From Benincasa hispida (taxonomy: Eukaryota > Streptophyta > Magnoliopsida > Cucurbitales > Cucurbitaceae): a DNA stretch of 64,000 nucleotides. The position numbers were made by a program, and so were the translations under genes. The DNA lies in assembly GCF_009727055.1 (NCBI RefSeq), contig NC_052357.1, positions 89,065,764 through 89,129,763 of the forward strand, written 5' to 3'. Positions 10,634 through 22,610 of the stretch are shown one piece after another; position 1 is the stretch's first letter; each line of letters opens with the position of its first letter. Below the pieces are notes generated by a model. That model was not told the origin of the DNA and searched no databases. It was given only the letters and a program-made list of their open reading frames with translations.

Positions 10634-12713
10634 ATATCATCCGATTTTTGGATTTTATTCATTAGGTTGTAGGTTTGAAATTGGGTTAGACTTCAGAAAG
10701 GCAATCAGGCCAATCTAATATACAATTTCTTTGTTGCGTTATTATGATAGTATCAGTTTGGGCCTTGAATAAGGCATCGGGCTGGAGATAACATCCGGAG
10801 CGCAAGTTCATTGAAAAGGCTGAAAGTGCGCTCTGACATAAGTAAAAGGTTATAATTCATAATATCGTGAGGGGTGGATTATAAAACATAAAGACGCTCG
10901 GTAGAAGGACATCTGTACAAAAAAAAAAAAAAAAAAAACTCTTAATTTATATCTAATGGATTAGTCCAATTTAAGATAATATTAACTTTGTATTAGAAAA
11001 TTTTTAGCCACAATATTAAAAGTTTAATGACTTATTTGACAATTTTGGTAAAATTATAAAAAGGATATATATATAGCTCTTGAACTTTGATTTTTGTTGC
11101 CAAAGTACCATTATTCTTTCGAAAGTTACAATATTACCCTTACTTCAAAACTACCATTGAAACAATGTGACAATCCAAAATTGTTTTGTTCTTAGTCATC
11201 ACCACATCGTTTCAAGTTCAAATCTTCATCTAAAATTCGATCAAAACGTATATGGATAGAATTTATAAGAGGCTCTCGAAAAATCAGCAATTTCTGTTGG
11301 GCTTTTTAAATTCCGTGGGGAGCGTAGAGGTTTCTATTGTATCAATCTACCCTTGTTTAATTCCCGTTGACCTGTCTAAAACTACCTATCGGCGGTAGGG
11401 GTCGAGTTATTGAAAAGAAGAAATATAATATGAAAAGAGAATCAGATTTCCCGTTCTTCCATCAAATATTCTGCTTTTTTCCGGATGATCCAACTACTCG
11501 CTACAACGATCTATTAGATCGTGTACTTATCCAAAATTGTTTTGTTCTTAGTCATCACCACATCGTTTCAAGTTCAAATCTTCATCTAAAATTCTAAAGT
11601 ATTTCTACTCTAAGGTAATTTTGCAACACTTATAAAAGGTTAACGGTGTTGGTGGTATTTCAATTTTTGAAAAATAGAGGCATTTGATAAACAAAGAGTA
11701 AAGTTAATGGACATTTTTTATATATAATTTGTCCTATTTTTAAAAGTCTAGATAGTTATTAAATTTGCAACTGAAGGTTCAAGAACCTACCAGATGATTT
11801 TTTAATATTTGGAAAACAATTGAACACAAAAACACATATAGGCTAATCTCTGTTACTCAACTAAGTATAGCTCATAACAAATCCTAACTTTCTTTTGTTT
11901 TATTAAAGGTCACACATTAGAACAAAAAAAAAAAAAGAGATGCACGAGTTCCTTTTTTAGTAGTACAAGCTCGTACTCAACAATTATACCTCCTTATCCT
12001 GTACAATTAGAAAAATTTGAATCCCACATAATTGACCGAAACAATGATCCATCAATGAATTCTACTAATATGTCGAAATATTTGGATACAACCAGATAAG
12101 CTACAATATAGGGTCTCATATTTTAATAACTTAATGGATATAAGATTATCAATCCCCTCATTCAAAACAAACAAATATCCTCCACACTATGTGACTCAAT
12201 AATAATTATTGCAGGATGGTTTAATGATGTAAGTTAAATTCATTCAAATCCCTTCAAGATGGCACCTATGAGGAAAAACTTTTAAATTACGAATCTTGAT
12301 GTTCCTCATACCAATATTAGAATATTTTCAACTCTATAATTTGAACCAAGTTCCGTAAACCAAGCATAATGATCCATCGCATCTTGGTTATTCCTGTCAC
12401 AAAATAAAGAACAATATGTATTGATGATTGCCCAAGGTAAGTCCCAAAGTCCACGGGCAAGCTCAAACCCAAGAGATACCAAGAAAGGGCATAGGGGAAG
12501 AGAAATATTAGTGCTTCGAGGTTTGAGTCAACCGGTTGAGCTGGTAAATATATACAAATCGAAAAATGAACAAGTCGAGATCGGACTGACACCCTAGAAC
12601 ATTGATCACCAGAAACATTACTGATACCATTACACGAAATGGTAGATGTATATCAAAGAATTGACTTATAAATAGTCCCACTCAACCACCTAAAAGAAGA
12701 AGGTAAGTAATCA
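10634..12713. repeat. Long direct repeat, right copy (A2)
   Basis: This is the partner of 1-1705, with the same order of sequence throughout. It carries an extra 290 bp (11239-11528) flanked by a 66-bp duplication. It also keeps about 40 bp near 12215-12255 that the left copy has lost. It begins downstream of a MULE transposase remnant and ends close to the promoter of the VAR3-like gene. The minus-strand frame at 12592-12317 lies inside the repeat and I do not support it as a gene. Confidence 0.7.
11173..11594. repeat. 66-bp duplication flanking a 290-bp insertion
   Basis: The segment from ATCCAAAATTGTTTTG to CATCTAAAATTC occurs at 11173-11238 and again, without a visible difference, at 11529-11594. 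Repeat A1 has it once (about 544-609). The 290 bp between are absent from A1 and look less AT-rich than the surroundings. I could not identify them; organellar filler DNA is one possibility. Confidence 0.8.
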
Positions 12714-12943
12714 ACACATCGGTATGCAGATTTCATATGCAGATCAGCTCGGAGGATATTGAAATCAGGCCCAATGGAAGCTGGATGGAGGTTGCACCTG
12801 CAATGAAGTCCAGTAGGAACGAGATCCGACACCAACAATATTAAAACGGAAAAAATCAAATGATTCCAAAAATCCATAGATGATCAACATTTCTCTCGTT
12901 GCAAATTGATTTGCCTCGATAAATATGTTTTTACCACCTAGGC

Positions 12944-12950
12944 TATAAAA
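12944..12950 (+). promoter_or_regulatory. TATA box and site II element of the VAR3-like gene
   Basis: TATAAAA lies 63 bp before the ATG at 13013. A GGCCCAAT word (about 12768-12775) lies further upstream. GGCCCA (site II) elements are frequent in plant genes for mitochondrial and plastid proteins, which fits the predicted targeting. Confidence 0.5.
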
Positions 12951-13012
12951 CGCGCCCTCGATGCTTCAATTTCAATGGCATAAAGCCCAAAACCCTCGAC
13001 TTCTACTCGTCT

Positions 13013-15569
13013 ATGTCTCGTTTCAGACCTCTTCACTCTCGAATCGATTCCCTTTTCAATCTTCGAAACCGCCTCTTCAGTTCACAGTCCACAAATTCCC
13101 ACCAATTTCACCTTCTTCCTTCTACTTCTCCGACTCCCTCCCTGAAAATCGAAGAGAGGATCGGACCAGAAATTATCCCCGGTAAGAAGAATACACCTCC
13201 GGAGTTTCTGTGTAGCGAAGCCGCGAATTCGAACGGAAGTGTGCAATCTCGCAAGGGGGAAAGTAGGAATGAAGACATTGTGCTGAAAGGGAAAGTGGGT
13301 TCGAAAGGAAGCGAGAAATTGACGAGGAAGGATGCTTTGCTCCGTAAAGAGCTTTCTCCGGACATGGAGATGTTTGTGAGACATTTGTACAGGGAAGGGT
13401 ATTTTAATTATGCTAATTTCTTGCCTGATAACAAACTGGTTCTTAGTAACTTTGAGTGTCGTCATGGACGGGATTTTATCAAGTCTGCAGCTCAGCGGTT
13501 TGGCAGAGACAATCAAGAAATTGCAAAGTTAGAATATTGGTATCTCTGTTATGTTTTTTTTGTGTAATTTTTTGAGAAATGGTGTGGGGAGCTTGTGTGT
13601 CTCATGAACTGGATGGCTTTAATCTTTTGCTACCTACGATTTCATTTATGAAGAATGAAGATCTAAGCAATATGGATATACTGTGAGTGGAAGAATAAAC
13701 CATACCTCACGTAATTGGAGGCAAAAGTTTATTGTTATTTTGAATCAATCCCATGTTTTGGCTTCTGCATTAACATGGGGAAACTATCCTTAATTCTAGT
13801 TTTGATGTTTTTCAAAACGTGCTCTATGCTTCTTGTGGCAATTAAGACAAAGAAGAAATTGAGGTCATTGGGGGGGTTAGATTACTCCAACTACATTTAG
13901 TATCATAAATGTAAAAATGATAGTATGAATCATTTTTAGATACATTAGTTTTTTGGGTAGGATTTTTAGATGCAGTAGTTTGATATTTATGAGTATGAAA
14001 GCTATGAAAAAATACTTCTAGTTCACTTTAAAAAATTCTTACAAACCATCTTTTTCTCGTTTAGGAAGGGGTGTCCACCAAGGGTATATGAGAGGAGGAG
14101 AATAGGATCTTCCGGAAGGAGAACTTGCTAATTAAACAGCTGGATTTATGAGATTAGAATTTTATAAGAGCCTTTTGTTGGAATTTATGGCAATAAAGGA
14201 ATAGAAGAACGTTCCAAAATAAAGAAATCCCCCTCTTTAGATTTTTTTATGCTATTGTTAATACGGTTGTGACCTGGTGTAAATATTTCCCTTGTTTCAC
14301 CACTATAGCTTTACCATGTTTCTTTCCAATTGTAACTCCTTTTTGAGGGTCTGCCCTTCTATTGTAATTTCATACCATCAATGAAATTATCTCATTTTTT
14401 TTAATATTTCTTGTTCACTATAGAAAGGACCATGGTTAAAGTCGAAAGTTTGATTTTCATATTCAAATACTGGAATATCTGTTGGTAGTACCATTCCATA
14501 ACAAATGTTTTTTTTTTTGTTGGGTTGGTTGGTTTACAGAGGTTGGTTGGTTCAATTGGTTCATCTTTCAAAAGTTATTGTACTTTTTGTGTCTTTGGAG
14601 TCGGTTCAATGTTGATATTCAATTACCATGCTAACATAACTCAGTGTAGCAATTACTATCTCAAAAAATTAAGCGTCTGATCCCCCACCCCTGCCATCGT
14701 TGAACTCAAAAAGATATCCATCTACCAACCTATATAGTTTAATTAGTTTTGGCATTAGTAACCTTGACTATAGAGATATCCATCCAAGACATAATTGACC
14801 TGAACCGACTTATCTTGGTCTGCAATCTACACTTCCCCTAGCTGATGTCTGTGCTTGTCATTGTCTACCTGTTGCTTGATAATTGCTTGAATCTTTATGG
14901 TACTGATAATTTTAAGATTGTACAAGACATTGACGGTGTCAGATTATTCAGTGTAGAGTACTTAAAAGTGTAATATTCCTAATAACTAATAAGTTACAAA
15001 ATCTAACATTCTGATTTTGAAGGAAATAATTTTTTCTATTGCGGTTCTGGCAGTTGTGTTTCATCATGAAGACATTCCCTTATTGTGTAACGTCTTGAAT
15101 TCTGAGTCTTGGGATTTTCAGATGGTTGTCTGGCAGTGACTTGAGAAAGGTTGCCTTCTTTGGATGCCCATCCACTGCAAGAGAAGATGTTTTTGCGGCT
15201 AAAAGACTGCGGAAATTTTTTAGAATCCAAGAAGATACAGTAAGCAAAAGCTCAGTAAATATTACCTTCCTCCTTCCATTACCATTTAATATTTAGTAAA
15301 ATTCTTTGGCTTTGTTTTCTTCTTCCTCTTCAAATTATCCGCAGGTCTGTCACAAATGCATCTTGAGACAATCGTGCAAGTATGTGAATCAAGGTGTTTG
15401 GAATGGGGACACCAAGAATTTGAATTTAGCAGCCGTTTTGCAGGTAATAACTCAATACGCCTTGGAAGCTATACCGAAACAACTTATAATACCTGAAGAT
15501 ATGAAGGCTTCTCTGAGCCGATTGCTGAAAGAGATACTGAAACTGAGCCCAACCGTGTCGAGGAACTAG
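13013..15569 (+). CDS. VAR3-like N-terminal-domain protein, organelle-targeted, 285 aa
   Basis: Exons are 13013-13527, 15122-15239 and 15345-15569 (858 bp with stop); both introns are GT-AG and phases agree. The first 40 residues are rich in Arg and Ser without acids (MSRFRPLHSRIDSLFNLRNR), as in a mitochondrial or plastid transit peptide. A low-complexity stretch follows to about residue 110. The conserved domain then includes MEMFVRHLYREGYF, SAAQRFGRDNQEIAKWLSGS, FFGCPSTAREDVFAAKRLR, VCHKCILRQSCKYV and a C-terminal RLLKEILKLS. From memory this matches the region preceding the RanBP2 zinc fingers in VAR3 proteins, where paired CxxC cysteines recur. No RanBP2 finger is present here. VAR3 itself acts in chloroplast development; the role of this short form is unknown to me. 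Intron 1 (1.6 kb) carries no gene. The frame at 12961-13185 is a shadow. Confidence 0.85.
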
Positions 15570-16402
15570 TTTTCATTGGCAACAGTACAAGTTCTTCAGC
15601 AGAAGCAAAAATTCTTCCTTCCCCAGATTATCCAGGAAAATCTGGTTTGCTCTAACTTGTGGTGTTGAACTATCTGCACATCCAGCTTGTTCATAACTGA
15701 AAGGGGAGTTTGTGAGCAGTAAAGTTAAGGCTGTTTCTTTGATTGATAATTGATATTCATGATTTTGAGTGCCTCATCTTGCTGACATGGATAATTGGAT
15801 ATAGAAACTGAGAATTCAGGTTCGATTATTATGTGCCTAAACAGTTGGGTCTTGGATTCTTACAATCTTCTCACATTTTTGGAAAATTATTGGTTAAAAT
15901 ACTTATTTATGTACCTTCGAGTGTTTGATTTTAGTTCCAATCATAGTATTAAATTTCTGTCGAAATGTTGATATTTCCATCAATATTTCTGCATTTTCAT
16001 AGGTTTGATATCGACATGAAGGGTGAATCGATATTTTCATTATATTGTATAATATAGATAATAGATCTGTTAACTTGTTTAAAAATCATAAAAAGATTGT
16101 TTACTCATTTAAATTTAGTTTTTGAATTTTTTTTGTTTTTATATTTTTTCCCCAAAAATCCGTTGAAGTTGTAATTTTATCGATTGTCAAAATTTTTGTA
16201 TAAATTAAGGCATCGATATTTTTGTTGACATCAATATTTCAAACAATGGTTTCAATACCATTAGATTAATTTATTGTTGATAAAAAGGAAAAAAAACACA
16301 CACACAGAGTTAGCTTCTATTAGCATTCTCATTAAGAGTTGTGAAAATATATTCTCATTGTGTTTTCTATCATGAAGATTATTAGGTTATAAAAGACATT
16401 GG
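15570..16402. other. 3' flank of the VAR3-like gene
   Basis: Probable 3' untranslated region followed by AT-rich spacer. I see no gene or recognisable element. Confidence 0.4.
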
Positions 16403-16868
16403 ATCCTTAAATTTTAATGAAAATAACAATTTAATCTTTGAACTTTGGTTGGTAACGATTTAGTCTATGATTTTCAATTTTGTGACAATTTAGTTATCGA
16501 ACTTTAGTATGTAACAATTTAGTTCTTATACTTTCAAATTTGTAACAATTTAGTTCTTGATGTAAAAAGAATCAAAATTAGATATTAGTGTTTATTATTT
16601 TATGATCTGGACTTTGTATTTTATAAAAAATATTGAGTGTTTAATGAGTTTATTGATTTATTTATGCAAGAAATCTCATTAAATCTTAACACTAAGTTCT
16701 ATAGTAGGGACTAAATTGTTACAAATTTTAAAGTATAAGGTCTAAATTGTTACAAAATTGAGAATACATGGACTAAATTGTTATAAAATAGAAAGTACAA
16801 TGGCTAAATTGTTACAAACCAAAGTTCTGAACTAAATTGTCACTTCTATAAAAGTTTGAGAACTAAAA
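16403..16868. mobile_element. Foldback element with internally repetitive arms
   Basis: The left arm (16403-16561) repeats the word TAACAATTTAGT every 35-45 bp. The right arm (16706-16868) carries the inverse word ACTAAATTGTTA with the same spacing. Together they form a hairpin of about 160-bp arms around a 145-bp loop. No transposase is present. This is a non-autonomous foldback or long-TIR element of unassigned superfamily. Confidence 0.7.
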
Positions 16869-17886
16869 ATGATTTTTAACCAAATTATTATTATTATTTA
16901 ATTAATTTTGAAGGATCCAAAGTAAGATTTATTTTAAGTACACGGACTAAAATTAAACAATAGAAAGTATGAGGATTAAAATATAATGGAAACAAAAGTA
17001 CATGAACCAAAATTATTTGAACAGGCCATCATATTGTGAATTACAATTTTGTACTATTGAGTGTATGAGAGGAGAACTACTTAAGCACTTCAAATTAGAA
17101 TTTAATGGTTATTGGGAAGTAAAAAATTAAGTTCAAGAATAATGTAGTTTTTGAAGATAATGATAAAAAAATGGATATCTGGGAAAAAGTTTTAAAAAAT
17201 AAAATGGTTGAAGAAATAAATTTTAGAAATAAGGTTAAAGAACAAACTATTAATAAAAATAGGATTGGTTTGATTTTAAAGAAAATCGTGTATCCGAGAC
17301 ATGATTATCATTAAACCAACAGGTTGATTTAAGAGCAATGACTTATAGTCATACCCATTTTTTCAAAATTTAAGATACACTACACTTAAATATATGAGAA
17401 CATAGTTTATTAGAAGGTTGAGGTATGATATTATACTTTGTGGTAGATGACTACCATTTTTCATAAAGATATAATAGACCATGGACATATGACTTTTGTT
17501 AATGGTTGTAGTAGTGTTCGCAAATGAAAATTCGTGTCGTCGTAACTATTGTTATATTTGAAAAGTGACTTCTGCACTAGTGACGTCTATTTTTCTACAA
17601 AGAATCTCTATTTAGACCAAAACAAGGAAAATGAATGGGATAAAAAAATTCTCACGACTTAAACGAGAATGGGGATAGAGAATGCATTCTTCGTTCCATT
17701 CTCATTCTTCATATATATATAAAGGATGTAAGGATATTAAATAACTTCATTTGACATTTTGTTTTTGTTTTTTGTTTTTTTTTTGTTTAAGAGGCTTCGA
17801 ATATTTCCAAGATGCAATGAAACCTAGAAAGCATTCTCTCTACCAATGTTCAAAATACCATTGTTGAGTCTGATTGCTAAGATGTT
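16869..17886. other. AT-rich spacer
   Basis: I see no gene. Phrases such as AATGGGGATAGAGAATG near 17660-17690 resemble other degenerate repeats in the window but have no clear ends. Confidence 0.35.
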
Positions 17887-19528
17887 GTTCATGTTGGGAT
17901 TGGTGTCCTAATTCTCCCGGAGTCTCGCTATTTGTAATTATACACATTGTTTATGAATAAAATAATTGTTATTTCATTCTGGCATTTACTCATATCCAAT
18001 AAACAAAGCTTCATGTTTATCTTATGTAAACTTAAGCATGTATATGAGATATACAAGTGGACCATGCTTTTAATGATAACCTAAATAGGTCTGTAGTATA
18101 AGGATTAATGTGGGATACCTGATCCTGGTGACACTACGGATATGGCCCGCTTTGTAGAGTTTTACAAGTGTTGTAAACTACTACAGATGGTAGATCATGA
18201 CCATTCATGTGGAGACATGCGAGCGGAGGTGTCCTATACAAAGAGTTTGTATAAGATCGGACCACGAGATGACTAGACTCTGTATATAACGCCGTTGATA
18301 CTAAAGACTTACATCTCACTTAAACGACCATAGGTGACACGACCTCAATCCTGAGTGTTTTGGGAGCTCCTGCCTTTGAGGGCAGTCTTTCGATTAGAAT
18401 GGGTGAGAGTGGCCAGATTGCCAACTCAACATGCCTATCTTTTTTGGGAATTTGTCTGATTTGGGAGCTGGGAACTCAATACACAAGATGGAATTCACTT
18501 TTTCCCTAAAGCAGAGGTAAGTAGATAGATTGCTTCCTTAAGGACTAATTCCGGGGCTTGAACATATGATCAATATGGTGTATGAGATACATCTATTGGA
18601 GGGTTAATAGTCTCATGGAATATAAAAGAGCTATGGTTTATATATTTCATGAGATGAAATATTAAAACTATAGGTTATAAATATATTATGGTAAGTTAGT
18701 TATCATTTATATTTATAATAATATTAATTATTGAATAATTATCTTTTTTTTCTCTAATAACCAATTGAGTGGGGTTATTGGTGGTTTCATGGTAACCGCG
18801 AGATAAAAGGAAAAATGTTTTTCTAATTTTAGTAGGATTTGTAAGATTTTCAAAAAATGTTGATTTGAGATTTTCAATCTCGGAAATTACTCACGGATTG
18901 GTTGTCAAGTAAATCAGATTTACTAAATGACAACTTGGAGTTAGCTAAACGATCGTGGAGTGTTCTTACACGATGGACACTCAGCTAGACGATGTGCTAA
19001 ACGATCACATAATTTTTCCTAAACGATTGGGCATCGACCTATGCGATAGGTTGTTTCATCTCCCACTTGCTTAATCATTTACACGATTGTTCTTCCTCTA
19101 ACCAAGTCCACACAGAGCCAACCCTCTGAATTTTCACAACGAGAATACCAAGGTAACCTTCTTGGTGGTGTCATACTCAACTCGACACAGTCGAGGTTCT
19201 GTGGAGGTCTTCGGGGTGTTCGTGACCTTGGCGATCGCTTTGTTCGAGTGCACGGTGCTCATGTAGTGTAGCGGTCGTGTTGGACGAACATTCGTGTATT
19301 ACTGTGTTGCTGTGATCGAGTGTTCGTGATCAAGGAACTTGACGATGAGTTTACAAAGGTTTGTTGATTCTTTCCTTGATCTATAGTTAAGCATGCTATA
19401 ATTTCTATTTTGTGCATAACCATATGTTTCCGTTTGTGATTGTAATTGTAATGTTCATGTATGATTGAAATTTGGAAAGATCCTTCCGCTGCTCATGGAA
19501 ATCTTCGTGTCCGATTTATGTAAGTTCA
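17887..19528 (+). mobile_element. Solo Copia LTR with GTTCA target duplication
   Basis: The element begins TGTTGGGATTGGTGTCC at 17892. It resembles the Copia-1 LTR in layout: the phrases on 'GTGGAGACATG', 'CCTATACAAAGAG' and 'GGTGAGAGTGG' recur in order. It ends at about 19523. GTTCA precedes it (17887-17891) and follows it (19524-19528), so it is about 1.63 kb between a 5-bp target duplication with no internal region. The terminal CA appears mutated to AA. It contains the GCTAAACGATCG palindrome cluster at 18944-19030. The frame at 18319-18134 is inside the LTR. Confidence 0.7.
18944..19095. repeat. ACGATCG palindrome cluster in solo LTR
   Basis: GCTAAACGATCGTGGAG lies at 18944-18960, followed by CTAGACGATG, GCTAAACGATCACATAA, CTAAACGATTG and TACACGATTG by 19090. 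The core word is the same as in the array at 7365-7925 of Copia-1, but here it lies within an LTR. Confidence 0.7.
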
Positions 19529-19616
19529 CCTTCTTAATGATAAGTCTTCAGACCTCTTAAAGGTCTTCTTTTTCATTGAGGAGGTTAAGTCCTTGGCACT
19601 TGAACTAGGATCTGTT

Positions 19617-20340
19617 CTTTTGGATTGTATGCCCTAAAACTCACAGTTTTGTAAAATTAAACATATTTTATTTGCAATAAAGACGTTATTGTGATTTATT
19701 CACTAAAACTGTTATTGAATATGTAAAATTACACTTGTAAAACCTAAACCCAATAAACTAATGAACCCCTGGCTATAGTATGAATGCTTGAACCTTATGT
19801 GGAGATATAAAGAAGGATCAAGTTTGAGTATATAACCAAAACGGTCTATAAGTATAAGGACAGGGTTGGATATCTTATCTTGGGGACACTATAGATGCGA
19901 CCTGCTTTGTATTATATACAAACGATGTGATCCCGAAATCGTTCATGTAGAGATATGCGTGTGGAGACATCCTATGCAAAAGATGTTTGCATAAGACCGG
20001 ACCACGAAATAGTCACTTTTCTTTATAATGACTGTTCATTGTTAAAACTGACTATTTCAATATGATGACCTAAGGTAACTTGATCTCAATCTTAAGCTAA
20101 CTATGAATTTCTCTTTATTTGGGATTATTCTTTAATCTGCATGGGTGAGAGTGACTTAATAGCGCTATCCAATAAACCTCCCTTTTTAGGGGTAAAAATG
20201 AGTAGATAGTTGGAGACATAGTTTTACAAGATGAAATTTACTACTACTTGTTCTTATTCTCATGTGAAGTGTTGTCATAATATTCTGCGCATTCCCTTGC
20301 GAGAAGGGTGTTGTCATAATATTCTGGCTCACTCCCTTGT
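19617..20340 (+). mobile_element. Truncated Copia LTR fragment
   Basis: It begins TTTTGGATTGTATGCCC, a degenerate TGTTGG start, and follows the same phrase order as the other LTRs here (AACCCAATAAACTAATG, GTGGAGACATCCTATGC, GGGTGAGAGTG). It breaks off around 20235-20340 without a clear end. Near its end a segment of about 40 bp starting GTGTTGTCATAATATTCTG is present twice in tandem (about 20268 and 20308). Confidence 0.6.
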
Positions 20341-20502
20341 GATAAACGTCAGAAAAACATACTTCTTATTTTTTTTTCTTTCTCCATACATGGAGTAGTT
20401 TGTTTTATTATCGTCTCTTCATGTAATTCTGTAGGTGGTTGTGTTATTATTTTATAAAAAAAAAAGCTTTAATTTTTTTCGAAAGAGGATTTAACCATGT
20501 AA

Positions 20503-21265
20503 GTGAAGATCTATGAAGCATAGATACTTCATGTGAGGCAAAGAATCAGTATCAGATACGTATCAAATACCGATACTTTCAGATACTTTCCAGATACGTA
20601 TCTGACATGCGATTTGATGTATTTATTTCTATGCATATTTTTTTTTAAAGAAGAAGGACAAATAACTCATCTAATCTTTCCTAATCTAAAACTAGGCAAC
20701 TTATTTAAAGAGCTCACTACTCGAGTCCAAAACTAAAAGGGAGAGAAAAAAAAAAAAGAACCAAACCCTATACTATAATCATCTAATCTCCATCTTCACA
20801 TTTGAGTTCCCACAAAGTTCACCAAAATATAAACCATTTGGATATCTTCAGCAATTCAATGGAGAAGTTATTCGTTTATCTTCATACTTCTCCCTCTATT
20901 CTTCTTCTTCTTCTTTGCAATATGAGTCACTTTTCTATTACATTTTATTAGCTATTGTACTTCAACATCTTAGATGTTGCTTTTTTTGTATTGTATTTCA
21001 GTGTTTGTATTCTATTTTGTGCTATTATTATTAACTTGTATGTTAAATTTATCTATATCCTAGATTTTTTTAAAGAAAAAAAAAATATAGCTTCAACGTA
21101 TAGTATCATTGTTTTTTAGAAATATATATTAAAAAAATATATAAAAAAAATGATGCATCCTTAGACGTATCCGTATCTTAGTATTTTAGAAATTGACAAA
21201 TCGTCGTATCCGATCGTATCCATATCTTGTAGCCGTATCTGTGTCTGTACTTCATAGGTGAAGAT
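20503..21265. mobile_element. hAT-like non-autonomous element, 747 bp, 8-bp target duplication
   Basis: GTGAAGAT flanks the element on both sides (20503-20510 and 21258-21265). The left terminus is CTATGAAGCATAGATAC and the right terminus, inverted, is CTATGAAGTACAGACAC. Subterminal GATACG words are dense at both ends. An 8-bp target duplication is the hAT hallmark. There is no transposase frame; the open frame at 20533-20736 is incidental. Confidence 0.78.
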
Positions 21266-21707
21266 TCATACTAAAAAATCAACTACTTAATTGAAGGGCC
21301 GTTTGGATTGACCCGAGAAAAATGTTTTTTTTTTTAAAAAAATCATTTTTATTTAAACACTTTTAACAAAAGTTGATTAAGATACATTTGAAAAACTATT
21401 TTGAGTGGTTGCCAAACACTCAAAACTTCTTCCAAAATTACATATTTTTAAAATTAAACTCTTGAAAATATATTCTAAACATACCCAAAATCTTTTTTGC
21501 AACATAATTTAGTTTTTTCTGTAAAATATTAAAATTAGAATAATTTCTCGACAAATTTTGCACGGGGATTCCCTTCCCCAATCTCCATGAAACTAAATTG
21601 AAATTTTCATGGAGTTGAGAAATACAATGGGATAATGACTGTCTTCATCTCTCCCCCTAGGCATCTCTATTTTGAACTATGAATTTAAGAAATAATCTTT
21701 CGTTGTC

Positions 21708-21830
21708 AACATGAGCATAACTCAATTGATATATTAATTTATACTGTCAACCTCGAAGTTAAAGAATTGATTCTCCTCCTCTACGTATTGTGATGATTAA
21801 TAATAACAATAATAATATTTCATTAGAAAG
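21708..21830 (+). repeat. tRNA-derived SINE remnant
   Basis: The sequence has a degenerate polymerase III A box (GAGCATAACTCAATTGATAT) and B box (AGAATTGATTCTCC) about 45 bp apart. It is followed by a TAA-rich tail. Related remnants lie at about 41990, 51345, 55440 and 62895. Confidence 0.5.
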
Positions 21831-21918
21831 TATTAATTTGTGGATTGAATATTAATTAAATATGGGGAGAAAAAATACCAAATAGTCCATTTAATGACTA
21901 ATCTCACATTAATTGTGG

Positions 21919-22145
21919 CACGTGTGAACCTAGCAAAGTTATGACATATAAAAGGATTAGACGAAGATTGGACCAAATTCCTCAATCCTCGTCCATACCA
22001 AAAACGATTGGCTGTGACAAAGTAAGCGTCCACGGCACGTGATTCTAACATTCCTTCACTAATAGAAGGAAAAGAAAGAAAAAAAAATCCAGACAGTGTT
22101 TAGAATTAGCCACAGTTTCAATGGCTGACGTACTGCTTTATAAAT
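21919..22145 (+). promoter_or_regulatory. Promoter of the At2g44640-like gene: two G-boxes and a TATA box
   Basis: CACGTG occurs at 21919-21924 and 22036-22041. TATAAAT occurs at 22139-22145, about 470 bp before the ATG. G-boxes bind bZIP and bHLH factors (light or abscisic-acid type responses); whether these are used is inference. Confidence 0.45.
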
Positions 22146-22502
22146 TATTATATTTAAACACATAAAGCCTTTTCAACCGCGTTGGCAAATTGGCGTTCAG
22201 AAGAACAAAAATCCCTTTCCCTTTCAAAATCCTCTCATCTTTACTTCAATCTCCTTTTTGTTTAGAACCTGAAAAATCAATTCTACTACTCGATTCAGTT
22301 CATCCATAACCTAATTCCCTGCTTAATTTGTTTCAGAATTGAATTCTGGCAACCGCCATTCTCCCGTGGAGTGGAGGTGTATCGATCTCCGGTTTTTCGT
22401 TTGTGCTTCTTTTGAATCTTATTTGCTGCTTGGAGTGGAGCTGGTGATGAAATATTTTTACTCGGTTTTGCAATTCTGTTTGTGCCCTAACTAAACTGCT
22501 TC

Positions 22503-22530
22503 TTGTTGTTGTTGTTGTTGTTGTTGTTGT
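22503..22530. repeat. (TTG)n microsatellite in the 5' leader
   Basis: About nine TTG units lie 80 bp before the ATG of the At2g44640-like gene, inside its probable 5' untranslated region. Confidence 0.85.
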
Positions 22531-22610
22531 ATACTCCTTGTGTTGTTATTTTATTGTATGAAGAGGTTTTGGGTGTGAGATAAAGGTAGAAGGTTTGGAT
22601 TCTTTAACTA

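Noticed and set aside
12317..12877. Two minus-strand frames upstream of the VAR3-like gene
   Set aside because: One lies in repeat A2, the other covers the promoter of the plus-strand gene; neither has splice partners or known motifs.
13082..13516. 144-codon antisense frame
   Set aside because: It is the shadow of exon 1 of the VAR3-like gene, whose phase and domain are supported.
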